The position numbers and the translations under genes are program-made. 36,317 nt of DNA from Opitutus sp. (GTDB lineage: Bacteria > Verrucomicrobiota > Verrucomicrobiia > Opitutales > Opitutaceae): assembly GCA_009695305.1 (NCBI GenBank), contig SIBG01000038.1, positions 1 to 36,317 on the forward strand, in the 5' to 3' direction. Under the pieces are notes generated by a model. The model did no database searches. It was not told the origin of the DNA and saw only the letters and a list, made by a program, of their open reading frames with translations. This document shows positions 25,807 through 33,672 of the stretch, piece by piece; within the stretch, counting starts at the first letter, position 1, and each line of letters starts with the position of its first letter.

Positions 25807-27224
25807 GGCGATTTTGCCCTCGCGATCTCGACGGCGTAGACGTGACGGACGCCAAACATGTTGCCGGAAAATACGACCCATTTATTGTCGGGCGTGATGG
25901 AGCCGTTGGGCTCGATGCCGCCGCGGCCCGTGACGTAGCTATGCTTCGCCAGGTTGACGAGTTTCTCGCGCGCGATACTGCCATCCGGCTGCACGCGAAA
26001 AAGATTGATCCATTGGCCATTTATGGCGAACGCGACTTGCGTCGGGTCGCCGCCGTCGCCCATGAAGAGCCGGTTGTCGCGCGAGACGTTGTAGTGGACG
26101 GACCACCAGTCGCGCTCGATGGGATAGCGCGTTTCCTTGCCGGTCGCGAGATTGACGCCGGCGATCCAAAACTGCTGGCTCCGCGGTGTCTGCAGATCGA
26201 ACCAGATCGTCTGGCCGTCGTGGCTCCAGAACTCGTGACCGGCAATTTCCATGTCCATCGTGCGCCGGTGCCGGAGGGTCAGCTCGCTGCCGTCGGTGCG
26301 AATGGTCCACACGCGGTCAACTTCGTGCCAGGTGCCCTCGTGGCAGAAGAGCAGCAGGGTTGGGTCGGTCGGTGAAAACTGCATGTGGTTGATCGAGCCG
26401 TATTGGTAACCGACGGTCTTCGCCTCGCCGGTTTTCAGCTGGGTGAAGATGATCGCCTCGGAGCGGGGATTGATCGCGCGACTGGCCAGACCGTCTTCTT
26501 TGTTCGCGGCGTAGAGTTGATCCGGGGTGAGCTCCTCCGGTTTCTTGCCGGGAAACATGCGCTGCAGTTGCGGAATGAGGGGCCGGATAGGCGGACGAGG
26601 GGTGCGGCCCGTGGGATCCTCGGCGACGGTGGTCGCGAGGGTGAAAGTCTCATCACAGTTGATCAGCGTCCGGGCGGCGTGGGGAATCTTGCGCGTCGCT
26701 TTCGTGTCAAGGTCGTAGGCGAAAACTTCGCCGCCACCGAAGCCACCGCGCCCACCACGAGCACCCGGGGGCACGGCGGCGGTGGCGGGCGGCGTGACGG
26801 TGGGATTCGCCGGTGTTGGGTTGGCGGCGGGCGGTTGACCGGGCGGTCCGCTACGTCCGCCGCGTCCACCCGCCCCGCCCCGGCTGAAATAAATTTCCCG
26901 CGTGCGCCGCGCCATGTAACCGCCCCGGCCGCCTGGCGCGACGACTTCGGGCTGCGGCGCTTCAACGCCGAGCTTCGTGAGGTCGATCAGGCCGATGCCG
27001 CTCGGCGCGCTGAAGATCAACTTGTCGCCCTGCGGGGAGTAGGCGTTGTCGTGAAAATAAAGCGTTGAGCTACCCGGCTCCCGGGAGAGCTGGATCACGC
27101 GGTGTCCCGTGTCGGGATCAATCCAATCGGTGGGGGCGGCCGGTGTGGGGGCGGAGACGTCGGCGGCAAAGGCGGGCAGGGCGATGAGCGCGAAGAGGTG
27201 GCAGGAGCGGGGGAGGTGGAGCAT
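25803..27224 (-). CDS. ogl: Oligogalacturonate lyase family protein (PL22), with RGG/Pro-rich insert
   Basis: PL22 enzymes beta-eliminate short galacturonide oligomers, typically the unsaturated disaccharide, in a metal-dependent way. This 473-residue protein has a signal-like N-terminus (LFALIALPAFAADV), so it is probably periplasmic. It has seven-blade propeller strands starting WIDPDTGHRVIQLSREPG. The family histidine-bearing segments are INHMQFSPTDP, FCHEGTWHEVDRVW, MEIAGHEFWSHDG and WSVHYNVSRDN. About 55 residues (about 110-170) are low complexity, with RGG repeats and Pro/Ala/Thr runs between FSRGG and GEVFAYDLDTK. The second PL22 protein at 35073 lacks this insert. The stop overlaps the TTG start of the downstream esterase. 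Confidence 0.88.
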   Translation of the reverse strand: MLHLPRSCHLFALIALPAFAADVSAPTPAAPTDWIDPDTGHRVIQLSREPGSSTLYFHDNAYSPQGDKLIFSAPSGIGLIDLTKLGVEAPQPEVVAPGGRGGYMARRTREIYFSRGGAGGRGGRSGPPGQPPAANPTPANPTVTPPATAAVPPGARGGRGGFGGGEVFAYDLDTKATRKIPHAARTLINCDETFTLATTVAEDPTGRTPRPPIRPLIPQLQRMFPGKKPEELTPDQLYAANKEDGLASRAINPRSEAIIFTQLKTGEAKTVGYQYGSINHMQFSPTDPTLLLFCHEGTWHEVDRVWTIRTDGSELTLRHRRTMDMEIAGHEFWSHDGQTIWFDLQTPRSQQFWIAGVNLATGKETRYPIERDWWSVHYNVSRDNRLFMGDGGDPTQVAFAINGQWINLFRVQPDGSIAREKLVNLAKHSYVTGRGGIEPNGSITPDNKWVVFSGNMFGVRHVYAVEIARAKSP

Positions 27225-27297
27225 GATAATATTCGCCGGCGACGGGAATCGTCCGCGCCGTGGAGAAGTCGCGCCGAGGCGGCAAAAGTTGCGCGAG

Positions 27298-27317
27298 GCT
27301 CGCGCGCGGACGCGAGC
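27298..27317 (-). terminator. Possible hairpin/terminator after DUF1552 gene B
   Basis: GCTCGCG (27298-27304) and CGCGAGC (27311-27317) form a perfect seven-pair stem with a six-base loop, beginning 3 bases past the stop of the DUF1552 gene. On the minus strand, a TTTT occurs only about 10 bases further on, so termination is likely to be weak. It could lower expression of the downstream lyase and esterase genes or mark an RNA processing point. Confidence 0.35.
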
Positions 27318-27320
27318 GGC

Positions 27321-28667
27321 TCAGGTGGCGGGCGGAAACAGTGCGTCGAGTTTCCCCGTGCTGTCGCCAACTTTTTCTGTGCGCACCCCGACCGTATCGA
27401 GCATCGAGCGGTAGAGATTCGTCATCGGGGTATTTTCGTCGACGCGGAGATGGTGACCAGGGGCGAAGGAGTTCCCCCCGCGGCCGGCGACGAGGATGGG
27501 CAGGTTTTCCGGTGAGTGCTTGTCGCCGTTGCTGAGCGCACTGCCGTAGAGGATGGTGCTGTGGTCGAGGAGCGAGCCGGCGCCTTCCTTCGTGTTTTTG
27601 AGACGGTCGAGGAAGCGGGCAAATTGAGTGGTGTGGTAACGATTGATCTGGGCGAGCTTCTTTTTCTTCTCCTCGTCGTTCCGATGGTGGGAGAGGTCGT
27701 GGTGGCCGTCGCGAATGCCGATGTTCGGGTAAGGGCGATTGCTGCCGTCGTGGGCGACGATGAAGGTGGCGATGCGCGTGGAGTCGGTTTGAAACGCGAG
27801 GACCATCACGTCGAACATGAGCTGCAGTTGTTGCTCGTAAGTTTCAAACATGGCTGGCGTCGCAGCGCCGGCGGGTGGCCGCGGGGGGCCAAATTTCTCC
27901 GCGCGCTCGATGCGGAGTTCGAGCTCGCGGACGGCCGTGAGATATTCGTCGAGTTTTCGCCGGTCGGTGTCGCCGAGGCGGCGTTCGAGCAGGCGGGCAT
28001 CGTCAAGCACGTAGTCGAGGACGCTCTTGCGGTAGAGCGCGCGGCGGGCACTGGCTTCGAGAGTGGCGGCGGGGTCGCTGTTGCCAAAGAGGCGTTCGAA
28101 GGCGGCGCGCGGGTCCACCTCCGGATGCATCGGCTGCGTCTCCGATTTCCACGAGAGGTTAAATTGGTAGGCGCAACTGTAGCCGGAGTCGCAGGAGCCA
28201 GCGCGCTGGCCGCCGTCGCAACTCAGCTCGAGCGAGGGGAGGCGCGTCTGGTCGCCGATTTGGTTGGCGGCGATTTGGTCGACCGAAATGCCCGCCTTGA
28301 TGTCGGCCCCGGCGGTTTTGCGCGGGTGGACGCCGGTGAGAAAGCTCGCCGAGGCGCGGGCATGCGCCCCGCCGCCGTCGCCGAGTTCATTGCCCTGGTG
28401 ATTCGCGAGGCCGGTGATGACGCTGAAGTCGCGGCGGTGCGCGGCGAGCGGCTCGAGGATCAGCGGAAGCTCGTAGTCCGGGCCGACGGTGGCGGGCGTC
28501 CAGTCGGCCATGTTGGCGCCATTGGGCACGTAGATCCATGCGACCCGCTTCGGAAAGACCGGAGCGCCGGTGGCGGCGTGGGCGCGGGAGGGGAGCATCG
28601 CGTCTAGGACGGGCAACGCGACCGCGGTGCCGAGGCCACGAAGAAACGTGCGGCGAGGGAGGGGCAT
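27321..28667 (-). CDS. Tat-exported DUF1552 (HXXSHH) family protein (module B)
   Basis: This 448-residue protein starts with a Tat signal, MPLPRRTFLRGLGTAVALPV, cleaved near AHAATG. It shares the family landmarks with module A: WIYVPNGANMADW, GAHARASASFLTG, SLELSCDGGQRAGSCDSGYS, NLSWKSETQPM, and a canonical H-D-L-S-H-H motif (323-328). It ends with YGSALSNGDKHSPENLP. The biochemical function is unassigned; several conserved His/Asp/Cys suggest a metal or redox site. It follows the DUF1592 gene by 54 bases and precedes a PL22 lyase, so it is embedded in the pectin cluster. The upstream leader is pyrimidine-rich with no clear Shine-Dalgarno sequence. Confidence 0.9.
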   Translation of the reverse strand: MPLPRRTFLRGLGTAVALPVLDAMLPSRAHAATGAPVFPKRVAWIYVPNGANMADWTPATVGPDYELPLILEPLAAHRRDFSVITGLANHQGNELGDGGGAHARASASFLTGVHPRKTAGADIKAGISVDQIAANQIGDQTRLPSLELSCDGGQRAGSCDSGYSCAYQFNLSWKSETQPMHPEVDPRAAFERLFGNSDPAATLEASARRALYRKSVLDYVLDDARLLERRLGDTDRRKLDEYLTAVRELELRIERAEKFGPPRPPAGAATPAMFETYEQQLQLMFDVMVLAFQTDSTRIATFIVAHDGSNRPYPNIGIRDGHHDLSHHRNDEEKKKKLAQINRYHTTQFARFLDRLKNTKEGAGSLLDHSTILYGSALSNGDKHSPENLPILVAGRGGNSFAPGHHLRVDENTPMTNLYRSMLDTVGVRTEKVGDSTGKLDALFPPAT

Positions 28668-28721
28668 AGGAAAAAGCGTAACGGGAAAGCGGAAAGTTGA
28701 AAGGGAGGGTGGAGCGGACAG

Positions 28722-31691
28722 TCAGCGGGCAGCCGGGCGGGCTGGAGCCGGCGCTGGGACGACGGGGGCGGCAGAGAGCGGACCGAATTCGGTCCGGTGC
28801 GCGCGGCGATTTTGGAAGGGGAAACTTTTCGCGACGGCGTGGATGAGCGTGGAGAATTTGTCGTCGTTCGCGCGGAGGTCGGAGATGATGCGTTCGACGG
28901 CGGGGCGGTCATAATACTCCACGCCCCGGCCGAGAGCGTAGGTAAGCATTTTTTCGGCGAGACAGCGGCGAAAATCGTCGCCGCGCTTTTTCGCCAACAA
29001 CTCGGCGAGGTCGGCGGTGCCTGTGAAAGCGTCACCGCCGGCGAGCTTTCCAGCGGAGTCAATCGGCGCGCCGCCGTCTTGCTCGCGCCAGGCGCCGATG
29101 CCGTCGAAGTTTTCGAGGGCGAAGCCGATCGGGTCCATGCGGGCGTGGCACGATGCGCAGGTGGGGTTGGCGCGGTGCTGCTCCATTTGCTGGCGGAGAG
29201 TGCCGGTGAGTTTGCGCTCCCGGTCCTCGAGATCGGGGACGTTGGGTGGTGGCGGGGGCGGCGGGGTCCCCAGGATATTATCGAGGACCCATTTGCCGCG
29301 CTTCACGGGCGAAGTGCGCGTGGGGTTCGAGGTGAGGGTGAGCACGCTGGCGTGGGTGAGGACGCCCCGGCGGGGCGTGCCGGCGAGGCTGACTTTCTGG
29401 AAATCATCGCCGGTCACGTTCGGGCTCGTGAGACCGTAGAACTTGGCGAGGCGGGCGTTGACGAACGTGTAGTCGGCCCTCAGAAAATCGAAGAGACTGC
29501 AGTCTTCGCGCCGCACGTGTTCGAAGAAGTGCTCGGTCTCCTGCTGCATCGCGCTGCGGAGTGCGGCGTCGAAGGAGGGGAACGCCTTCCGATCCGGCTG
29601 CATCGTTTCAAGGCTGCGGATCTGCAGCCACTGGCCGGCGAAATTATCGGTGAGCGCGCGGGCGTTCGGCGAGGCGAGGAGGCGGCGGACTTGGGCGTCG
29701 AACTCCGCGTGGAGCTGGCCGCGCGCAGCGATTTCGAGCAGTTCGTTGTCGGGGACGCTGCTCCAGAGAAAAAAGGCGAGACGGGAGGCGAGGGCGAAGT
29801 CGTCGAGCGGAACGGCGGATCCAGTGGAACTCGGAGGGGAAAGATGCGAGGGAGGCGGCGCGTCTCCCAGGACGACGGCGCGCCGCTCGGCCCCTTCGTT
29901 CTGGAAAAGGAAATGCGGGGAGACCAGCGCGGCGTTGAGGGCGAGTTTTACGCCGCCTTCGAAGGTATCGCCCTGCTCGCGGGCGACCTCGTAGAGGTGG
30001 GCGAGTCGGCCGAGTTCGGCGGGTTCGAGGGGGCGGCGCCAGGCGCGGCGCGCGAAATCGGCGAGGAGGGAGCGGGCGGTGGCAGAGTTTCTGGTCGCAG
30101 CGGAGTTCGCGCCGTGACGCGCGAAAAGTTCGGCGAGCGGCGCTGGAATTGGCGGAGTGAGGACCGGAGAGGAAAGGTCGGCGACTTCGAGATTTTGAAT
30201 GAAGAGGCTGCGTTCGCGGAGGTTGGGATTGGGGTTGGCCGGGTCCGCGAAACCGCTGACGAGGGCGGCGGAAAAAGTGTGGCGGCCGGGAGCGAGCTTC
30301 GTGCGGCACTCATAAACGCGGGGCTGCGGGACGAGCAGGGCGAGGGAAAACACGCGCTGCTTCGGCAGCGGTTGCATCGTGGCGGGGGCGAGCACGTCGA
30401 AGGTTTGGAGCGGCTGGCCGTCGAGACGGAATTCCATCCGCGTGGGTTCGGTCCCGGCTTGTTGCGCGTAGGCTTGGGCACGGAGACTAAATTCGCCCGC
30501 GTGCGGCGCTTCGAAGCTGGTGGTGACTGCGCCAGGAGCGGTAAGGACGCGCGCGCCGTCGGCGCCCAGGCGGCTGAGGCCGGTCGTGGCGAGGGTGGCG
30601 GCGGGTGCGCGGCGCGTGGCGGCGGGGAGCGGGCCCTCCACTTCCAACCACTTCACGGAGACGATGCCCGGCTGCTGTTTGCCGAGGCGGCCGTTCAGCA
30701 TCGTGAGCTCATTTTCGCCGCCGCGCTGGCGAAGCATGGCGGCGCGAAAGCGTTGCTTGCCGGCCGGGACGCCGAGGCGGGCTTCGTAGATGTCGGGTTG
30801 GGCGAGATCCGGGGCGATGACAAAATCCCGGATGAATGTGTCGTTCAGCAGCAGGGCGATGCGCGTGGGGCCAGGGTCTTCGCCTTTGAAATCGATCGGT
30901 TTTTCGCTGCCTTGACCGACGAGCGCCCCGCCGGTCTTGGTCGAGAAGGCCTGAAAACGCACGAGGTAGTCGCCGGCTGCGACCGGGAGCTCGACGGCGA
31001 CATCGTCCTCCTCGAGGCTGATGAGCTGAACCCAGCCATCCCCGCGGTCGCCGAGAGCGTTGAAGCCAATCTCGGTGAGGCTGGCGGGGATGCGAAGCAC
31101 GCGGCTCTGGATTGGATCGGTGACGAGGGCTTGATCGAGCGCCTTGCCGGCGGCCGCGAGATATTTTTCAAGCAGCGAGGGCGGGAGCGAAAGGACATCG
31201 CCGTTGTTGTCGAAGCCGTAGCCGGAATCGTCGGGCGGGAAATTGGCGGCGGGTTTGAAATCAATGCCGACCAAGTCGCGCAGGGCGTTGTTGTATTCGG
31301 CCCGGTTCAGTCGACGAAGAGTGACGCGGCCCGGGTCGGGGTGCGCCGGATCGAGTTGGAAGAGTTCGCGCTCGAGAAACTCCGCGATCATTCCGCGCTC
31401 GGTGTCGGTGGGAAACACGGCGCCATCCTCGGGCGGCATTTCGTGACGCGTGACGTGATGGAGGACGGCCTTCCATTGCTTCCGGGCGGCGTGGATGTCG
31501 GCCACGGTCTTGAAATCGTCGAGGGCGAGGCCGGACTTGTGGTGGCCGTCGCCGTGGCAGTCGTAGCAGTATTTCTGGAGCAGCGGCGTGAGGTCGCGCT
31601 CGAAGGAAGGCGGGGTCGCGGCGGTGGACGGCGTGCGTCCGGCGGTGAGCGCGACGACCGCCAGAAATAGTTGCGCCAAGGGGCACCGCAT
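28722..31691 (-). CDS. Exported DUF1592-family protein with two CxxCH heme motifs, long form (module B)
   Basis: This 989-residue protein has a signal peptide (PLAQLFLAVVALTAG) and a cytochrome-like CYDCHG motif (Cys42, Cys45, His46). DUF1587 (LRRLNRAEYNNALRDLVG) is next. It is followed by a beta-rich region (about 190-350, with EDDVAVELPVAAGDYLVRF) and a second beta-rich block (about 375-500, with APHAGEFSLRAQAYAQQ and VYECRTKLAPGRHTF). DUF1595/DUF1592 (FARRAWRRPLEP; SRLAFFLWSSVPDNELL), DUF1588 (TSNPTRTSPVKRG, a Pro run, CASCHARMDPIG with Cys845, Cys848, His849) and DUF1585 complete it. It is about 145 residues longer than module A; the extra block may be a carbohydrate-binding module. It starts 4 bases after an esterase stop, so it shares that transcript. 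Confidence 0.9.
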   Translation of the reverse strand: MRCPLAQLFLAVVALTAGRTPSTAATPPSFERDLTPLLQKYCYDCHGDGHHKSGLALDDFKTVADIHAARKQWKAVLHHVTRHEMPPEDGAVFPTDTERGMIAEFLERELFQLDPAHPDPGRVTLRRLNRAEYNNALRDLVGIDFKPAANFPPDDSGYGFDNNGDVLSLPPSLLEKYLAAAGKALDQALVTDPIQSRVLRIPASLTEIGFNALGDRGDGWVQLISLEEDDVAVELPVAAGDYLVRFQAFSTKTGGALVGQGSEKPIDFKGEDPGPTRIALLLNDTFIRDFVIAPDLAQPDIYEARLGVPAGKQRFRAAMLRQRGGENELTMLNGRLGKQQPGIVSVKWLEVEGPLPAATRRAPAATLATTGLSRLGADGARVLTAPGAVTTSFEAPHAGEFSLRAQAYAQQAGTEPTRMEFRLDGQPLQTFDVLAPATMQPLPKQRVFSLALLVPQPRVYECRTKLAPGRHTFSAALVSGFADPANPNPNLRERSLFIQNLEVADLSSPVLTPPIPAPLAELFARHGANSAATRNSATARSLLADFARRAWRRPLEPAELGRLAHLYEVAREQGDTFEGGVKLALNAALVSPHFLFQNEGAERRAVVLGDAPPPSHLSPPSSTGSAVPLDDFALASRLAFFLWSSVPDNELLEIAARGQLHAEFDAQVRRLLASPNARALTDNFAGQWLQIRSLETMQPDRKAFPSFDAALRSAMQQETEHFFEHVRREDCSLFDFLRADYTFVNARLAKFYGLTSPNVTGDDFQKVSLAGTPRRGVLTHASVLTLTSNPTRTSPVKRGKWVLDNILGTPPPPPPPNVPDLEDRERKLTGTLRQQMEQHRANPTCASCHARMDPIGFALENFDGIGAWREQDGGAPIDSAGKLAGGDAFTGTADLAELLAKKRGDDFRRCLAEKMLTYALGRGVEYYDRPAVERIISDLRANDDKFSTLIHAVAKSFPFQNRRAHRTEFGPLSAAPVVPAPAPARPAAR

Positions 31692-31695
31692 AAAA

Positions 31696-32676
31696 CTACT
31701 TCAAAAATCCGCGGTCGCCGAGCCACTCGACGAAGCGAAGGTGCCACGACGAAATGGGCATTTGCGGACGGTCGCCGCGGACGCCGAAGCCGTGGCCGCC
31801 GCTGCTGTAGAGGTGGAGTTCGGCACTCACCCCCGCCTTGCGCAGGGTCGTGAAAAACGCGGCGAGCTGCTCGGGCATGCGGTCGTCGTAGGCGCAGGCG
31901 AGAAACGCGGGCGGCGTGCGGTCCTTGGAGAAATTATAGTCCGGGCGTTGCAGTCCGCCGGGATAAATCGGCGCGAAGAAATCGGGCCGCGAACTTTGAC
32001 GCTCGATGAGATCGGTGGCGTCGGGCCGGCCCGCGTCATGCCGGGCGGCGGCGAGGAGTGCAATTTCGCCGCCGGCGGAAAAGCCGAGCACACCGATGCG
32101 GTTGGGCTGCACGTTCCACTCGGCCGCGCGCGCCCGAATGAGCCGGATGGCGCGATGGGCGTCAGCGAGGGCGTCGACGTCGATTTGATAAGGCGGCGGG
32201 GTGCCGGTGGGATGGGAGCCGTCCCGCGCGAGGCGATATTTGAGGACAAACGCCGCGATGCCGCGCCCGGCCAGCCAGCGTCCGAGATCGTAGCCCTCGC
32301 GCTCGATGGTGTGCTGCATGTGGCCGCCGCCGGGCGCGATGACCACGGCGGAACCGGTCGCCGCGCCCTGCGCGGGGAAGAAGGGCGTGAGCGAGGGATG
32401 GTGGATGTTGGAAACGACGGGAAAAACGAGATCGGGTTCCTGGCGCCAACTGATGTGTTCCGGCTCGCCCTGGCGCGCCGCGGAGCCGGGTGCGCCGTTG
32501 GGCCAGAGCGGAATCGCCGGAGGATGGGAGGACTCGGCCGGGGGCTGCGTCGGAATCGGCGGGCCGCCCGGTGAGAGATTGGTCGGCGTGGGGGGCACCG
32601 CCCGGGGCGCTGGCCAGTCGCCAGCGCGGGCGAGCGCGATCGAAACACCCACCGCGACAAACGTGGCGCGGAACAT
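31696..32676 (-). CDS. Exported alpha/beta-hydrolase esterase (acetylxylan/feruloyl esterase-like), copy 2
   Basis: This 326-residue protein has a short signal-like start, MFRATFVAVGVSIALARAG, then a Pro-rich linker. The hydrolase domain shows IPLWPNGAPGS, SNIHHPSLTPFFP, the oxyanion-region VVIAPGGGHMQH, the nucleophile elbow GVLGFSAGGEIAL, an acidic ACAYDDRMP region and the catalytic-type SSGGHGFGVRG. This set matches secreted esterases active on acetylated or feruloylated plant polysaccharides; the exact substrate is not fixed by sequence. The frame is open far upstream but overlaps the next gene, so the ATG at 32676 is used. Its stop is 4 bases from the DUF1592 start, and copy 1 lies immediately upstream. 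Confidence 0.85.
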   Translation of the reverse strand: MFRATFVAVGVSIALARAGDWPAPRAVPPTPTNLSPGGPPIPTQPPAESSHPPAIPLWPNGAPGSAARQGEPEHISWRQEPDLVFPVVSNIHHPSLTPFFPAQGAATGSAVVIAPGGGHMQHTIEREGYDLGRWLAGRGIAAFVLKYRLARDGSHPTGTPPPYQIDVDALADAHRAIRLIRARAAEWNVQPNRIGVLGFSAGGEIALLAAARHDAGRPDATDLIERQSSRPDFFAPIYPGGLQRPDYNFSKDRTPPAFLACAYDDRMPEQLAAFFTTLRKAGVSAELHLYSSGGHGFGVRGDRPQMPISSWHLRFVEWLGDRGFLK

Positions 32677-32690
32677 GTGCGACCGCGGGA

Positions 32691-33587
32691 TCACGGGGCG
32701 GGCTGGAGAAATTTTTGCTCGGCGAGAAATTCGCGAAACTGGTTCGCCCAGCCACCGGCGGGTGGGGCGGGGGATTTGTTCGTCTCGCGGATGCCAAAGC
32801 CGTGACCCGCTCCGGCGTAGATGTGCAGATCGGCGGGAACGCCGACCTGCTTGAAGAGTAGATAGACTTTGGCGAGACCCTCGGAAATGTCCGGCCGATC
32901 CTTGAAGCCGCAGGCGAGAAACACCGGCGGCGACTCCTTGGTCGGAATGATCAACGGTGATTTTCCCGGGTAAATCAGGCCTTGGAAATCCGGGCGGGAG
33001 CTGAACCGCTCGATCGGATCCGTGGCGGTGGCGTTGCCGGGTTCGGCGCGGATGGCGGCCCGGGCAATAATTTCTCCGCCGGCGGAAAAGCCGACCATGC
33101 CGACGGCGGCCGGATTGAGGCTCCACTCGGCCGCACGACTGCGCACAAGGCGCACGGCGCGTTCGCCGTCTGCCACGCCGTGGACGTCCCACTGGTAGGG
33201 CTGGGGCGTGCCGGCCAGATTTGCGTCGTCGAGCCCGAGGCGGTGCTTGAGCACGAATGCCGTGATCCCGTGGTTGGCGAGCCACTGGGCCACCCCGTAG
33301 CCTTCGTTGGCGATCGACAGATTGCGGTGACCGCCGCCGGGCACGACGATCACAGCGCAGCCGGTGGCCTGGTCCTTCGGAGGAAGATAAACCGTGAGGG
33401 ACGGATGATGGATGTTCGAGACGTTGGAGCCGTTGGTGCCGCCGATTTTCTCCGGCTCGTCCTTGCGCGCCTCGGAGCCGGGCGCGCCGGCCGGCCAGAG
33501 CGGAATGATAGGACGGGACTCAGCGGCGGCGACCGCGGACGTGGCCACCGCGAGGAAAAAGGTAACAAGTTGAACGGGGAATTTCAT
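32691..33587 (-). CDS. Exported alpha/beta-hydrolase esterase (acetylxylan/feruloyl esterase-like), copy 1
   Basis: This 298-residue protein is a tandem paralogue of the next gene, with a clear signal peptide (MKFPVQLVTFFLAVATSAVA). Shared blocks are IPLWPAGAPGSEARKDEPE, SNIHHPSLTVYLPP, VIVVPGGGHRNL, FVLKHRLGLDD, the nucleophile elbow GMVGFSAGGEI, FLACGFKDRPD and GAGHGFGIRETN. It lacks the Pro-rich linker of copy 2. It probably removes acetyl or similar esters from a plant cell-wall glycan outside the cytoplasm. It follows a hairpin with a U-tract (33597-33643) and has no evident Shine-Dalgarno sequence. Fourteen bases separate its stop from the start of copy 2. Confidence 0.87.
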   Translation of the reverse strand: MKFPVQLVTFFLAVATSAVAAAESRPIIPLWPAGAPGSEARKDEPEKIGGTNGSNVSNIHHPSLTVYLPPKDQATGCAVIVVPGGGHRNLSIANEGYGVAQWLANHGITAFVLKHRLGLDDANLAGTPQPYQWDVHGVADGERAVRLVRSRAAEWSLNPAAVGMVGFSAGGEIIARAAIRAEPGNATATDPIERFSSRPDFQGLIYPGKSPLIIPTKESPPVFLACGFKDRPDISEGLAKVYLLFKQVGVPADLHIYAGAGHGFGIRETNKSPAPPAGGWANQFREFLAEQKFLQPAP

Positions 33588-33596
33588 GGGAGTGGG

Positions 33597-33643
33597 AAAA
33601 AACCAAGACCGCCGGCGGCGCGGACAAAGCGCTTCGCCGGCGG
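33597..33643 (-). terminator. Intercistronic terminator-like hairpin in the pectin cluster
   Basis: CCGCCGGCG (33609-33617) and CGCCGGCGG (33635-33643) form a perfect nine-pair stem with a 17-base loop. On the minus strand it is followed by TCTTGG and then a run of six T (33597-33602). It lies between the Gly-rich protein gene and esterase copy 1, ending only 9 bases before the esterase ATG. It may partly terminate or attenuate transcription inside the cluster. Confidence 0.5.
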
Positions 33644-33672
33644 ACAGATTGAATAGAGACGCCGGATTCAGC

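Noticed and set aside
28797..31670. A very long + strand open frame (957 codons) antisense to the DUF1592 gene B
   Set aside because: The minus strand encodes a full set of recognisable domains. The antisense frame is a by-product of high GC and codon bias; its translation is rich in Gly, Glu, Arg and Ala and shows no domain.
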